Below, in pieces: positions 36,910-45,727 of a stretch of 64,000 bases of DNA. The stretch lies in assembly GCA_043736155.1 (NCBI GenBank), contig JAYTDA010000172.1, positions 11,498 to 75,497 on the forward strand, written 5' to 3'. The first letter of the stretch is position 1. The number at the start of each line of letters is the position of its first letter. The notes below the pieces were generated by a model. That model searched no databases and was not told the DNA's origin. It saw nothing but the letters and a program-made list of their open reading frames with translations. A program made the position numbers and the translations under genes. Source of the stretch: JANNRR01 sp043736155. GTDB taxonomy: Bacteria; Pseudomonadota; Alphaproteobacteria; Rhodobacterales; Rhodobacteraceae.

Positions 36910-39855
36910 TCAACTCCAGAAGGGGGCGGCATCAGCGCCCCAGAAAGATGCAGTGTCCGCCAGCCAAAAGAGCCCGATCAGGGAGCCGACCGTCGTTGCA
37001 TTCCACGGCCCGGCCCCAAGGCCGACGCCGCGCACCCGGATCAGCGTCTTGGCCGGGGCCAGCAGCTGCAACACATAGGAGGTTGCGGTGGTGTCGGCGA
37101 CCCTTGTCCAGGTGACGTTCGGATCGGCGGGATCAGTGCCTTCGGCCATTTCCAGCCGGTAATGATCGGCCCCCGGCGCGGGCTGCCAGGCGATCAGAAC
37201 CCTTGTGCTGTCGCCGGGCATCGCGCGCCCGATCAGCCCGGTGACAACGGGCAGGGTCACGACGCGCGGCAAGGAACTCATGATGACCGGCGGCGCCACC
37301 ACGCCCTGATCGGCGGTATGGACCGACGGATCTTCGGTGATCGCCTCGATCTCCACATGGTGCAGCCCGCGCGGGCGCACCGCCGCCACGCGTGCCAGCG
37401 CATAGAGCGTGCTGGCCAGGCCGAAGGCGACATGGGTCCGCTCTTCATTGCCGCCGACATAGGGGGTGATGTCGGGAGCAACCGTCAGAATGACCTGGGT
37501 GGGGATCGCGCCGGGGCGCACCGCCCAGGGGCCGCTGTTGGCACCACCGCGCTTGCGCAGGCCGACATAGTGCGTCCCGGTGCCGAAGGTGACGGGTTCG
37601 CTCAGGCTCAGCGTCAGGGTGCCCGCGTCCCAGGCCACCGCCTCGGCCGCCTGACCCCAGCCGATCATCTCGTGCTGGACCGAAATCAGATCGCCAAAGC
37701 TCGGGATGAAGCCTTCCATCTCGGTGGCGAACTTCACCGGCCGGCGGCGGTAGCGGTTGACAGCGGCAAGATAAAGACCCTCGCGCAGCGCCTGTGCCCC
37801 GTCGGTGATGCCGAAGGTCTCGACGGTCACCGGTTTCAGGGCGGTGCTGCCCGGCAGAGTGGCGGTCACCGAGTTCGGGGCCCAGATCGCGGCGTCGAAG
37901 AACCGCACCCGGATCGAATCGGCGGTGGCGTCGTTGGCCAGCAGATGGTCGATCTCGAACGATCCGCGCAGGATGTTGCGCGTCGTGAACATTGCCACCG
38001 GGACCGATGCCGCCTGATCGCGCACCACCCGCAGAATGCCGCCTTGCAAAAAAGGTCGCGCGCGGCCTGCCACGGCAATCCTGGTCACCGCGTCCCACCA
38101 GGTGCCGGTCTGGTCGAACCGCCCGTTGAAACCGTCGCCGCGTGCCGCCCAGATCGCATCGAGGGCCAGCAGGGCCGCCAGATCGATGCGGGCGTCGGCC
38201 AGACCGGCACCATAGGTCGCATCGCGCGCCGCGTCGGCAATCGCCCAGGCGGGGGATGTGGTGGCCACCGGGGCCGACCAGCTGACACCGTTCCACACCG
38301 GCAGCTTGCGGGTGGCCAGCACCTTGATCCGGCGGCTGGCCTGCGCCGACAGGTTGTTGGAGGCGCGCATCCGGATCGCCAGCAGGGTGACCGCGCCAAA
38401 CGACTGCGGCTCGCGCAGATAGGCGCGGAGCGCGGTCACTGCGACCTCGTGGCCGACGCCACTGGTCAGATCCTTGACGTCGGCCCGGAAGGCGCGCACC
38501 CGGTAGCGTCCGGGGGTGACCGGATAGCTGAAGCTCTTGCGCACCGGGGTGCTGGTGCGGTCGGTCAGGGTCTCGGTGGCCAGGTCAACCCAGGGGCCGG
38601 TGGCCACTCCGGCATTGTCGACCGGCACCGCCTGGAGGGTCACCGACGCGCTTTTGTCAACCAGGTTGGAACCCGACAGGCCATAAAGCCCGTAAGGCAG
38701 CACCAGATCGACCGCCAACCGGTTGGCCAGCGATCCGGCGGCATTGGCCACGAAGCCCGAAACCCCTCCCATGAGGCTGAAGATGTTCACAGTGCCGGAC
38801 CCGGCACCGGTCGGACCGGTGACAGTGAAGGTGTCGGTGGCGACTCCCGTGATCGTGTAATATTCGGTTGGACCGCCGCCGGTGGTAAAGTTCAGATGGA
38901 CACCCTGGCCCACGGCACGGCCATGGGCCACTTGCGTCACGGTGATCGTGGTGGCGCTGCGGCTCCAGGTGCCGGTCATCAGCCCGGCCAGCGTCTGACC
39001 CGACACTTCCACCGACGAAATCACCGCCGACGGGAACAGGGTCAGGGCACCGCCGGGTGGCACGATCTCGGTGGTGACTTCGCTGAACGCGGTGATCGGG
39101 GTGTCCTCGATGCGGATATCCTCGATGGCGAACTCGCCTGCGCCAAGACACATCAGCTGATACAGGAACAATTCGCCGCCGACGAACTCGGTATAGGGCA
39201 TCGCCGCCAGATCGGGGCTCATGAGCAGCCGGCCATACTGCACCGGAATCGCATTCTCCAGCCGGGCCGCGTTGCCCTGGGCTTGCAGGCTGTAGGTCGG
39301 GCTGGCGGCAGGGATCGACAGCGCGCCGGAGGATTGCTGCGGTACCAGGGCGCTGACCAGCGCCTGCCCGGCAAAGGTCAGACCGATCACCGTGGCATTG
39401 CCAAGGGCGGTAAAGGCGGTGACCCCGGTAAAGATGTTGAAGGACGAAAAGGCAGGCCCGAGCAGCCCGACGGCAAAGGGCGCAAAGACCATGATCAGCA
39501 GACTGAGCACGAGCTGCAACGGGTTGCTGCCCCGGTCGAGCGGCAGGGTCCAGAACACCAGGTGATCGCCGTTGCGCAACCGCCGCCGCCAGCCTGCCCG
39601 CTTGAGCGGCCGGCCATTCAGGATCGCCACCACCGGCGCATTTCCGACTGGTGCCAGGCGGCGCACCCGCAGCGGGCGGCGCAAGGTGAGCTTGTAGCTG
39701 AAGCCTTCGATCTGAATGCCCGACGCCCCGCACCATGCCGCCGGTTCGCAGAGCCTGGTGATATGGGCGCGCACCTCTTCGATGTCCCAGCCCTGCACCC
39801 GTTCAAGGTAACGCAGCACGGCATGGTCGCTGACATGGACAGGGGGGCGTTTCAC
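36910..39855 (-). CDS. Chimeric gene: early-region small protein fused to tail tip protein J
   Basis: The frame codes for 981 residues from a GTG that overlaps the GemA stop (GTGA). Residues 1-55 (VSDHAVLRYLERVQGWDIEE and on) match a small protein normally encoded after GemA in such phages. From about residue 72 the sequence is that of host-specificity protein J: VVAILNGRPLKRAGW, a hydrophobic segment after DRGSNPLQLVLSLL, a long beta-rich body with fibronectin-like repeats, and the end LFWLADTASFWGADAA. The normal J N-terminus is missing. The junction lies near 39665-39690. The fusion coincides with the loss of all head and tail-tube genes. Confidence 0.82.
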   Translation of the reverse strand: MKRPPVHVSDHAVLRYLERVQGWDIEEVRAHITRLCEPAAWCGASGIQIEGFSYKLTLRRPLRVRRLAPVGNAPVVAILNGRPLKRAGWRRRLRNGDHLVFWTLPLDRGSNPLQLVLSLLIMVFAPFAVGLLGPAFSSFNIFTGVTAFTALGNATVIGLTFAGQALVSALVPQQSSGALSIPAASPTYSLQAQGNAARLENAIPVQYGRLLMSPDLAAMPYTEFVGGELFLYQLMCLGAGEFAIEDIRIEDTPITAFSEVTTEIVPPGGALTLFPSAVISSVEVSGQTLAGLMTGTWSRSATTITVTQVAHGRAVGQGVHLNFTTGGGPTEYYTITGVATDTFTVTGPTGAGSGTVNIFSLMGGVSGFVANAAGSLANRLAVDLVLPYGLYGLSGSNLVDKSASVTLQAVPVDNAGVATGPWVDLATETLTDRTSTPVRKSFSYPVTPGRYRVRAFRADVKDLTSGVGHEVAVTALRAYLREPQSFGAVTLLAIRMRASNNLSAQASRRIKVLATRKLPVWNGVSWSAPVATTSPAWAIADAARDATYGAGLADARIDLAALLALDAIWAARGDGFNGRFDQTGTWWDAVTRIAVAGRARPFLQGGILRVVRDQAASVPVAMFTTRNILRGSFEIDHLLANDATADSIRVRFFDAAIWAPNSVTATLPGSTALKPVTVETFGITDGAQALREGLYLAAVNRYRRRPVKFATEMEGFIPSFGDLISVQHEMIGWGQAAEAVAWDAGTLTLSLSEPVTFGTGTHYVGLRKRGGANSGPWAVRPGAIPTQVILTVAPDITPYVGGNEERTHVAFGLASTLYALARVAAVRPRGLHHVEIEAITEDPSVHTADQGVVAPPVIMSSLPRVVTLPVVTGLIGRAMPGDSTRVLIAWQPAPGADHYRLEMAEGTDPADPNVTWTRVADTTATSYVLQLLAPAKTLIRVRGVGLGAGPWNATTVGSLIGLFWLADTASFWGADAAPFWS

Positions 39856-40355
39856 CTGCCGGCCCCGCCCCGGTCTTGCAGACGCCGCACCTCGATCCCG
39901 GCGCGTTTGCACATCGCCTTCAGCGCATCGACCACGTCCTTGATTTCGCGCCAGTCGCGCATCGCATCGACATCGATCGGCACATGGCCCCAATGCGCCG
40001 CGAACCGCGCCCGGATAAAGGCGTTCAGTCCCTTTGGCCCGGCCACCTTCACCGCCCCCTGCTCTGCCAACAGCCGCCACAGCACATGGGCATAGCGAAT
40101 ATCGCCGCGCTCGGCCGCCGGGCGACCGGTCTTCACACCGGGCCGCGAGTGGTCGGGGTTGAAGCCCGGTTCAAATCCTCTGGCTTTCAGCGCCGCCAGC
40201 ACCGCCTCCAGATCGGCCTGCCCCATGTCGCACATCGAGGATTTGCCGGTGACCAGCAGCTGCAGGTCGTGCCTTGTCTCGCCGTCGATGCCCAGTTCGC
40301 GGCAGCCGACATGCACCAGCTTTTGCAGAGCGGCCTTTTGCGATGGGGCTTTCAT
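39852..40355 (-). CDS. GemA (gp16-family) protein
   Basis: A 167-residue protein with the gp16 pattern: KAALQKLVHVGCRELGIDG, LLVTGKSSMCDMGQADLEAVL, then IRYAHVLWRLLAEQGAV and the C-terminal DVVDALKAMCKRAG. Mu GemA modulates host gene expression and DNA topology early in growth. AGGAG precedes the ATG, which overlaps the previous stop. In complete relatives the middle regulator Mor would follow soon after; it is absent here. Confidence 0.82.
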   Translation of the reverse strand: MKAPSQKAALQKLVHVGCRELGIDGETRHDLQLLVTGKSSMCDMGQADLEAVLAALKARGFEPGFNPDHSRPGVKTGRPAAERGDIRYAHVLWRLLAEQGAVKVAGPKGLNAFIRARFAAHWGHVPIDVDAMRDWREIKDVVDALKAMCKRAGIEVRRLQDRGGAGR

Positions 40356-40816
40356 GGCGCGCTCCTTTGCGTCCGACCCGACGAAAATCCCCGAAACACC
40401 TGGGCCGCGTGATCGAACTTTGCCCTGACCACCATGGCGTGGCGCAACTGATCCTCAGCTTTCTCCCTGGTGAACTCGGCCACCGATCGCAGCACCCTGT
40501 GCCCACCGGGCTGGCGCAGCGGCAGTCCAAGCCGCCGCGCCGTCTTTGAAATCGTCGTAAAATGGACGTTGAAATGCGCGGCCATCGCGCTGGCCGCCAC
40601 ATTGCCCAACCACAGGTCCGCAAATTCAGCCTCGTCTGGCGGCAAGATGGAATATCGGGTGCCCAATTTTCGCGCTGGCAGCCCCAGCGCCTTGGCCCGC
40701 AGCCAGATGTTTGACCGTGTCAGCCCAACCTCGGCAGCGGCCTCTGCCGTGGTCAATCGCGGGTCAAGCCAGACCCGGCGGATCGCGGCGTTGGGAACAT
40801 GCTTGTCGGCCATCAT
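40352..40816 (-). CDS. Phage DNA-binding regulator with helix-turn-helix
   Basis: A 154-residue protein with two HTH-like segments (LTTAEAAAEVGLTRSNIWLRAKALGL, and SAMAAHFNVHFTTISKTARRLGL). Such proteins occur before GemA in Mu-like prophages of Rhodobacterales. The start may be either of two adjacent ATGs. It overlaps GemA by ATGA. Confidence 0.75.
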   Translation of the reverse strand: MMADKHVPNAAIRRVWLDPRLTTAEAAAEVGLTRSNIWLRAKALGLPARKLGTRYSILPPDEAEFADLWLGNVAASAMAAHFNVHFTTISKTARRLGLPLRQPGGHRVLRSVAEFTREKAEDQLRHAMVVRAKFDHAAQVFRGFSSGRTQRSAP

Positions 40817-40841
40817 GCCACCTCGTGGATACAGTGGGCGC

Positions 40842-41078
40842 TCATTCCATCACCGACAGACCACAGACGCAGGCCATGCGCAGATGTGCCTTTCGCCCGA
40901 CAATGGCGACATGCACCTTGCCGGTGCAGCGCGGGCATTCGCAGCTGCCCACCTCTTCCCCGGCCTCGACCAGTGCTTTCTTGACTGCCATCCCCACGGT
41001 GACCAGGGCCAGATAATGCTTCAGCCAACCGATTGTGGCCGGGTCATCGCTGGAAAGTTGCTTTGCCACGTCGCTCAT
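40842..41078 (-). CDS. Small zinc-ribbon phage protein
   Basis: A 78-residue protein with four cysteines, CECPRC and CVCG, able to bind one zinc. The N-terminus is helical (IGWLKHYLALVTVGMAVKKAL). The start at 41078 overlaps the ASCH gene (ATGA). Function is unknown. Confidence 0.7.
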   Translation of the reverse strand: MSDVAKQLSSDDPATIGWLKHYLALVTVGMAVKKALVEAGEEVGSCECPRCTGKVHVAIVGRKAHLRMACVCGLSVME

Positions 41079-41485
41079 GCTGCCACTCTTTCCTGCCGCT
41101 CGCGCCGCTCGCGCGGCATTGCCCATTCGATCACCACGCCGCTGAAATCCCGCGCCCCGTGCCGCTCCAGCCAGAAGTGGGTCATGTCATCCTGGTCGGT
41201 GAACCCGTCGAGGGCGGCAAACATGTCGAGATCGCGCACCGGCACCTGGCCCACGTCGATCCGGGCGATCCGCGCGGTGGCGAAACTGATGGTGATCGGC
41301 AGCACCATGGTGCAGACCGGGTCCGGCACGATTTTCAGGCACTGCGCGGTTCGCATGCCGGTGAACAGCTGCAACCGCTCGCCGGGCCTTGCGTGCCGCT
41401 CGCGGTCGGCCCGGATGGTCTGCAACTTCAGCCCCGCCCGGATCAGCGGCGCAAACCGTGTTTGAAAGGAATAGGCGACCATCAT
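41075..41485 (-). CDS. ASCH-domain phage protein
   Basis: A 136-residue protein with the ASCH/PUA-like beta-barrel pattern: YSFQTRFAPLIRAGLKLQTIR, then RPGERLQLFTGMRT, and the C-terminal DDMTHFWLERHG. ASCH domains bind RNA or nucleic acids; the name of the function in phages is open. It is part of a run of overlapping small genes. Confidence 0.8.
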   Translation of the reverse strand: MMVAYSFQTRFAPLIRAGLKLQTIRADRERHARPGERLQLFTGMRTAQCLKIVPDPVCTMVLPITISFATARIARIDVGQVPVRDLDMFAALDGFTDQDDMTHFWLERHGARDFSGVVIEWAMPRERRERQERVAA

Positions 41486-41691
41486 TCCGCCTCCAAGAGC
41501 GTCGAAGGCCGGAAGTAGGGTCGTTGCACGTCGATGCAGAGGTCAACTTTTTCTGGCCCGGCAATCACGCGGACAACGCCTTGTTTCACATAGCGTTGGA
41601 CTTTCGGGTGGAGTGCGCCGCTTGCCGAAAACGCAACACTTGCTGGTAAGTGCCTGACCCAAACCGGAAGATAGGCTGAAGCCTTCATCAC
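41482..41691 (-). CDS. Small phage protein, unknown
   Basis: A 69-residue protein (MMKASAYLPVWVRHLPASV) with start and stop overlapping both neighbours by ATGA, which supports it as real. No motif is recognised. It may contain a short beta-barrel (YVKQGVVRVIAGPEKVDLCI). Confidence 0.65.
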   Translation of the reverse strand: MMKASAYLPVWVRHLPASVAFSASGALHPKVQRYVKQGVVRVIAGPEKVDLCIDVQRPYFRPSTLLEAE

Positions 41692-42320
41692 TGCCTCCCC
41701 TTGCGAAAGGCGGCGGCCTTGTGGGCCAATTTCGCGATGGCCATGATGCTGGGCTTCAGTGCGGCCGGGGCCGCGTCATAGCCGCGCCCGTACATGCCGT
41801 TCAGGCGCGGGGACATGCCGACCGGAAGTGCTTCCCAATTGGACGGGTCGGTGTTGGTCCTGTTGCCATCCAGGCACTTCAGCCGCATGCCGTCCGGCAC
41901 CGGGCCGTTCACCCCTTCCCACAGCCAGCGGTGCTTTTGCACATAGCGGCGCGCGAAGCCGGTGTGCGGATTGGTTTCGGCGACGCTGATCTCGACATAG
42001 CCATCCCGCGTCACCCGTTCGTGCCCGAGGTATTTGGTGTTCCGGGGCTGTTGCCCCGATTTGAACTGGGTCCGGGCATTGTTCGGGTGCGCGGGCTGCC
42101 TCTTGCCCTTGTTGGCTGGCACATGCCCCGGCGCGTAGCCTTTGGCGATCCCATCGTTCCAGCCCTTGCGGATGCAAAGGCGTTTCACATTTTCAACGGT
42201 GACATCGCTGCGCCCGAACCGGGCGCAGAAGCCTGTGTGCAACTGCGCGCGCGGCCAGTCCTTGTGCGCCTCGATCCACGCCAGCTCCTCCGGGATATAG
42301 TCGACCCTTGTCCGCTTCAT
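41688..42320 (-). CDS. HNH-type phage endonuclease
   Basis: A 210-residue protein. The N-terminus has a DNA-binding region (YIPEELAWIEAHKDWPRAQL, then SDVTVENVKRLCIRKGWNDG), and the rest fits the phage HNH fold: NTKYLGHERVTRDGYVEI, YVQKHRWLWEGVNGPVP, then LKCLDGNRTNTDPSNWEALP. The His in QKHRW and Asn in GNRTN fit the active site. It may be a homing or defence-type nuclease. ATGA overlaps on both sides. Confidence 0.82.
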   Translation of the reverse strand: MKRTRVDYIPEELAWIEAHKDWPRAQLHTGFCARFGRSDVTVENVKRLCIRKGWNDGIAKGYAPGHVPANKGKRQPAHPNNARTQFKSGQQPRNTKYLGHERVTRDGYVEISVAETNPHTGFARRYVQKHRWLWEGVNGPVPDGMRLKCLDGNRTNTDPSNWEALPVGMSPRLNGMYGRGYDAAPAALKPSIMAIAKLAHKAAAFRKGRQ

Positions 42321-42553
42321 TCCGCCCTCCCGATCAAGGGCAGGTACGGCAGGATCACTTCGCGATGTTCGGCAAAGAGCTTTGCCGCCTTCAGCTGGGC
42401 CTCTGCGCTGCGCACTACCTGATCCGCAACGGCTACGATGGCTTCCGCGCGCCGGACCTCAGTCTCGATCTGCTCTGCCTCCATCCCTTCCGCAGACAGC
42501 CGGTCCAGTTGCGCGAAGAGGTGGTTGTTCAAGTCGGAAAGCCTGCCTCCCAT
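42317..42553 (-). CDS. Conserved Mu-like phage small protein
   Basis: A 78-residue acidic helical protein (RLSDLNNHLFAQLDRLSAEG, then QVVRSAEAQLKAAKLFAEH) of a kind repeatedly found beside DUF3164 in Mu-like prophages. The ATG at 42553 overlaps the previous stop; a GTG three codons upstream is also possible. Function is unknown. Confidence 0.72.
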   Translation of the reverse strand: MGGRLSDLNNHLFAQLDRLSAEGMEAEQIETEVRRAEAIVAVADQVVRSAEAQLKAAKLFAEHREVILPYLPLIGRAE

Positions 42554-42759
42554 CACTGCCACCCCGCCAACATGAACAGCAGAATGCTGGCCACAAAGAA
42601 AAACAGCGTGAGCAGGAATACGAAGACTTCCTTCCTTTGTAACGACCTGGACAGTTGTTCAATCGGCAAACTGTTGGCTCCCATGCCAAAGACCCCCGCC
42701 GATATCAGTGCGGCGATGCCGAGGGCGATTGCGATAAGGCTCAGGATGGCTGAAGTCAT
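42553..42759 (-). CDS. Small two-helix membrane protein
   Basis: A 68-residue protein with hydrophobic segments at residues 4-25 (ILSLIAIALGIAALISAGVF) and 46-66 (VFVFLLTLFFFVASILLFML). The next gene starts within its stop codon. Possible roles in phages are superinfection exclusion or membrane attachment of replication; neither is shown. Confidence 0.65.
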   Translation of the reverse strand: MTSAILSLIAIALGIAALISAGVFGMGANSLPIEQLSRSLQRKEVFVFLLTLFFFVASILLFMLAGWQ

Positions 42760-42769
42760 CGCTGTCACC

Positions 42770-43480
42770 CTACGCACTTGCCAGATCGATGCTGACCGCC
42801 AGCCACGGCGCATCATGCCGGGCGCGCCGGTAGACCCGGACATAGGTCTTGCTGCCCACGATCCGCATCGCATCGCGGATCGCCGCCATCGCCCGCAGCC
42901 AGCGTGGATCGCTGATGTCCAGGCGCAGCAGCATGAAAATCTCCGACCGGTTGATCTGGCCCGCCTTGTCGGTGTTGAAGGCGCGAGTGACGATGGCGCG
43001 GATTTCAACCCTTGCGTCCGCCGCCCATTCGTTCAGGCATTCATCGACCAGCCCCTTGGCCACCTGCAACTCGGGGCCAAAGTCGATGTGGTCGGCGACC
43101 TGCACCTTGATCTGATAAAGCCCGTCATGGCTCATCAGCGTCTTGTTGCCTTTGGCTCCGCCGACCTTTGCGCCATATTCCTGTTCCAGCAGCGCCTCGA
43201 ACCCGCCGATGTCGTCGAATGTGTGCGCCTTGAACCGCCCGACCTGATCGGCCAGTGCGATGGCGTAACCCGCGACCTTGCGCACCATTTCGTCCTGCAG
43301 CAGATACTGCGCCTTGATCAGGTCGATCGGCACCAGATTGCCTTTGGCGTCAGGCATGTAGACCTTGCCATCGACCGTCACCCGGCCATCAGGCACCGGC
43401 TCGGGCACATAGGTAGTGGGCGGAGCGCCGAACGCGGGATAGGCAAATTGTCCCGTCACAAGGGGTTTCTCAGGTGTCAT
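42770..43480 (-). CDS. DUF3164 family protein
   Basis: A 236-residue protein with the DUF3164 pattern (RVTVDGKVYMPDAKGNLVPIDLIK, FEALLEQEYGAKVGGAKGN, then NTDKAGQINRSEIFMLLRLDI). The family is nearly confined to Mu-like phages, where it lies in the early region after A and B. No activity is assigned. The start overlaps the gene before it. Confidence 0.88.
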   Translation of the reverse strand: MTPEKPLVTGQFAYPAFGAPPTTYVPEPVPDGRVTVDGKVYMPDAKGNLVPIDLIKAQYLLQDEMVRKVAGYAIALADQVGRFKAHTFDDIGGFEALLEQEYGAKVGGAKGNKTLMSHDGLYQIKVQVADHIDFGPELQVAKGLVDECLNEWAADARVEIRAIVTRAFNTDKAGQINRSEIFMLLRLDISDPRWLRAMAAIRDAMRIVGSKTYVRVYRRARHDAPWLAVSIDLASA

Positions 43481-43704
43481 GTCGTCAGTCCTTTCCGGGA
43501 GGTTTCGATCAGGTCGGCATAGGCGATGCGCTGTGGCGGGCCGGGCAGTGCGTTCGAGATCACGATCAGCGCGGCCATGGCGGCGATCTCGTCCATGCTG
43601 CAGAGCGTGGTGCCGCGTTCGCCCAGCAGGTCGACCTTGGCCACGCCACTACCGGCAAGCCGGTAGATTTCGGCCATGGTGAAGGGGGCGGGAGCGGCGT
43701 TCAT
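43477..43704 (-). CDS. Small phage early protein
   Basis: A 75-residue protein (FTMAEIYRLAGSGVAKVDLLGE, then CSMDEIAAMAALIVISNAL). Both ends overlap neighbours by ATGA, which supports it as real. No domain is recognised; the pattern could hold a small HTH. Confidence 0.65.
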   Translation of the reverse strand: MNAAPAPFTMAEIYRLAGSGVAKVDLLGERGTTLCSMDEIAAMAALIVISNALPGPPQRIAYADLIETSRKGLTT

Positions 43705-43928
43705 GCCTGCCCCTCGCCGAACAGCAGCCAGTCGGCCGACACCTTCAGACCCGCGCACAGCAGCGCGATCTGCCCGGCGCGCGGCTCGGTGCCCTGGTAC
43801 AGGTAGCTTTCCAGCGTCGGCTTCGGCAGACCACAGGCGGCAGCGACCTGCGCCAGGGTCCCCAGATTGGCGGCGGCGCATTGCAGCCGCAGCGAGAATT
43901 CCTCGACGATGAACCGGGGATCAGCCAT
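43701..43928 (-). CDS. XRE-type helix-turn-helix protein
   Basis: A 75-residue protein with a Cro/C1-type HTH (LGTLAQVAAACGLPKPTLESYLYQG, then RAGQIALLCAGLKVSADWLLFG). It is a probable early regulator. The start is at 43928 and its stop overlaps the next gene. Confidence 0.8.
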   Translation of the reverse strand: MADPRFIVEEFSLRLQCAAANLGTLAQVAAACGLPKPTLESYLYQGTEPRAGQIALLCAGLKVSADWLLFGEGQA

Positions 43929-44325
43929 TGCTGTCCTCCGACTTGTTGCGCGGACAGGCGGGGCAGGCGCGGAACATGCTGACCCGCAGCGGATTGCCGC
44001 TGGCAAAGCTGCGCGCCTTGCGCCGCCACTCCTGGCATTCGTTGACCGGCAATTCGCCCAGGGCGGGGCAATCGATACGCATGTTGAGGTATGCCCCCAT
44101 GAACAGCTCTTCAATGGCGCTGACAGAGCCTTCGTATTTGTTGCGCAGCACGGTGCTGATGACGGCACCGGAGCGGTTCAGCCGCGCCGCCACGGCTTTT
44201 TGCGAGCTGCGGGCGCATTCCACCGCCAGCGCCTCGACCCATGTCGGCAGGGCGTCGCCCCAGGCGGCGCGGGCGATGTCCAGCGGGCTTTCCTTCGGGG
44301 TCAGGGCTTTGGGTGCGGCACTCAT
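43921..44325 (-). CDS. Phage regulatory protein
   Basis: A 134-residue protein with an HTH-like segment (SSQKAVAARLNRSGAVISTVLRNKYEG) followed by a Cys-rich part (MRIDCPALGELPVNECQEW, then FRACPACPRNK) that may bind zinc. Such proteins accompany MuB in these phages. It overlaps the next gene by 8 bases. Confidence 0.75.
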   Translation of the reverse strand: MSAAPKALTPKESPLDIARAAWGDALPTWVEALAVECARSSQKAVAARLNRSGAVISTVLRNKYEGSVSAIEELFMGAYLNMRIDCPALGELPVNECQEWRRKARSFASGNPLRVSMFRACPACPRNKSEDSNG

Positions 44326-44873
44326 TTCGCACCGCCGCTGACATGAACGATTTCGCCCAGATTGTCGTCAAACACCGCCTTGACCCGGCGTTCGCGCGGC
44401 GGGCGCGGGCCGGTCATCCGGATCAGCCGGTAGATCGCCTCGCGCCGCCCCGGGATCGCAGTACGTTCAACCCGCAGATAGCCTGCCCTGAGCAGGGTCT
44501 GGCAATAGCCCTGTGCCGCTTCAATGCTGACCTGCACCGCGCCTGCGGTCGAATGGGCGGCGAGATCGGTCGGGGTGAAGCTTTTCAACCCGCGCATCGA
44601 GGTCCAGAGGTTCAGCGGAACTGATCCGTGCAGCTCCGGCGCCGGTGCGCGCTTGAAGTCGGGTTCCAGCGCAAAGATGTTGCGCAGTCCCGCACCGCTG
44701 GCGATGCGCCGCACCGCGCCTTCTGCCTCCCAGCCCCGGACAATTTCCGACGCGCGGTCCATGCTGATATGCAGATCGGCGCTGATCTGGTTGTAGCCAA
44801 AGCTGCCAAGCCGCAAGGCCAGCGCCCAGGCGGCATCCGCCACCGCCGCTTTGGTATCCGGAGTGATCCGCAT
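44322..44873 (-). CDS. Winged-helix phage protein next to MuB
   Basis: A 183-residue protein with a helix-turn-helix at residues 24-55 (FGYNQISADLHISMDRASEIVRGW) and a second, winged one at 97-140 (FTPTDLAAHSTAGAVQVSIEAAQ, then LLRAGYLRVERTAIPG). Its start overlaps the MuB stop. Likely a regulator or replication helper. Confidence 0.75.
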   Translation of the reverse strand: MRITPDTKAAVADAAWALALRLGSFGYNQISADLHISMDRASEIVRGWEAEGAVRRIASGAGLRNIFALEPDFKRAPAPELHGSVPLNLWTSMRGLKSFTPTDLAAHSTAGAVQVSIEAAQGYCQTLLRAGYLRVERTAIPGRREAIYRLIRMTGPRPPRERRVKAVFDDNLGEIVHVSGGAK

Positions 44874-45667
44874 CAGACGGCCCTCCGGCGGGCGTGACCC
44901 GCCACGGCAGTGGCGCGGCGTTCCTCGGCCATTTCCTCACGTCGCGGGGCCGGGGCTTCGCCGGTGAAAAACGCGCCTTTCCAGTCGGACCGTTGCATCC
45001 GGTTCAGACCGCGCACCCGGGCGAACTCGCTGACCATCGCCAGATTGACCGCCACCCGGCGGATCGACCGGCGCGACGCGGCCAGCAGATGGTCGCGCAG
45101 ATCCCCGGCGATCTCGATGCCGGGCGCATAGATCGGTGCCATGTGCCCGACATCGGCGAGACAGGCCGGTTCCGAGGCGACCCAGTCGAGCATCCGCCCA
45201 TGCACCCGTTCCCAGCGTTGCAGCTTTTGCGGCAGCAGCTCCTCGCCGATCAGGATCACCGGCACCCCGCTGGCTTCATAAAGCCCGCGCACCACCTCGA
45301 TCATCGCGTCTTTCGCCAGATGGTCGGCTTCATCCAGCAGCAGCGGCCGTCCCGACCGCGCCAGTTCCTCCGCCGCCTGGTTGAACATTTCCGGGGCGGT
45401 GCGGGCCGGGCGGTGGCCAAGCTCGATCACGATCTCCTGCAGCAAGGTCTTGGCGCGCCACAGCGCCTGCACCTGAATATGGCAGGCGCGGAACCGGTTG
45501 GTGGCATAGACCGCAGCGGTGGTTTTGCCATAGCCGGATGGTCCGTAGAATGTCGCCATCCCTGGCAACCCATGGGCGCGGCTCTTGACCCGCTCGATCA
45601 GGGTCAGCAGCGCCGCCACGTTGCGCAGCGGTGCCACATTATTGTAAAGTCTCGGTTCGTCTGTCAT
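44873..45667 (-). CDS. MuB-type ATP-dependent target DNA activator
   Basis: A 264-residue AAA+ ATPase. Walker A GPSGYGKT at residues 42-49 and Walker B LLLDEAD at 108-114. MuB binds target DNA, delivers it to the transposase and gives target immunity. It lies 60 bases behind MuA. The C-terminus is basic (ERRATAVAGHARRRAV), which may help DNA binding. Confidence 0.9.
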   Translation of the reverse strand: MTDEPRLYNNVAPLRNVAALLTLIERVKSRAHGLPGMATFYGPSGYGKTTAAVYATNRFRACHIQVQALWRAKTLLQEIVIELGHRPARTAPEMFNQAAEELARSGRPLLLDEADHLAKDAMIEVVRGLYEASGVPVILIGEELLPQKLQRWERVHGRMLDWVASEPACLADVGHMAPIYAPGIEIAGDLRDHLLAASRRSIRRVAVNLAMVSEFARVRGLNRMQRSDWKGAFFTGEAPAPRREEMAEERRATAVAGHARRRAV

Positions 45668-45727
45668 CCTGTATCCTCTGACTGCCCTCGTTTCGCCGGT
45701 GGGTGCCCCACACCCCCGGCGTTTGCC

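Noticed and set aside
37162..40095. Very long plus-strand frame (977 codons) opposite gene J
   Set aside because: Composition is His/Gln/Arg-rich without domain pattern, as expected for the complement of a high-GC gene; the minus strand encodes recognisable J.
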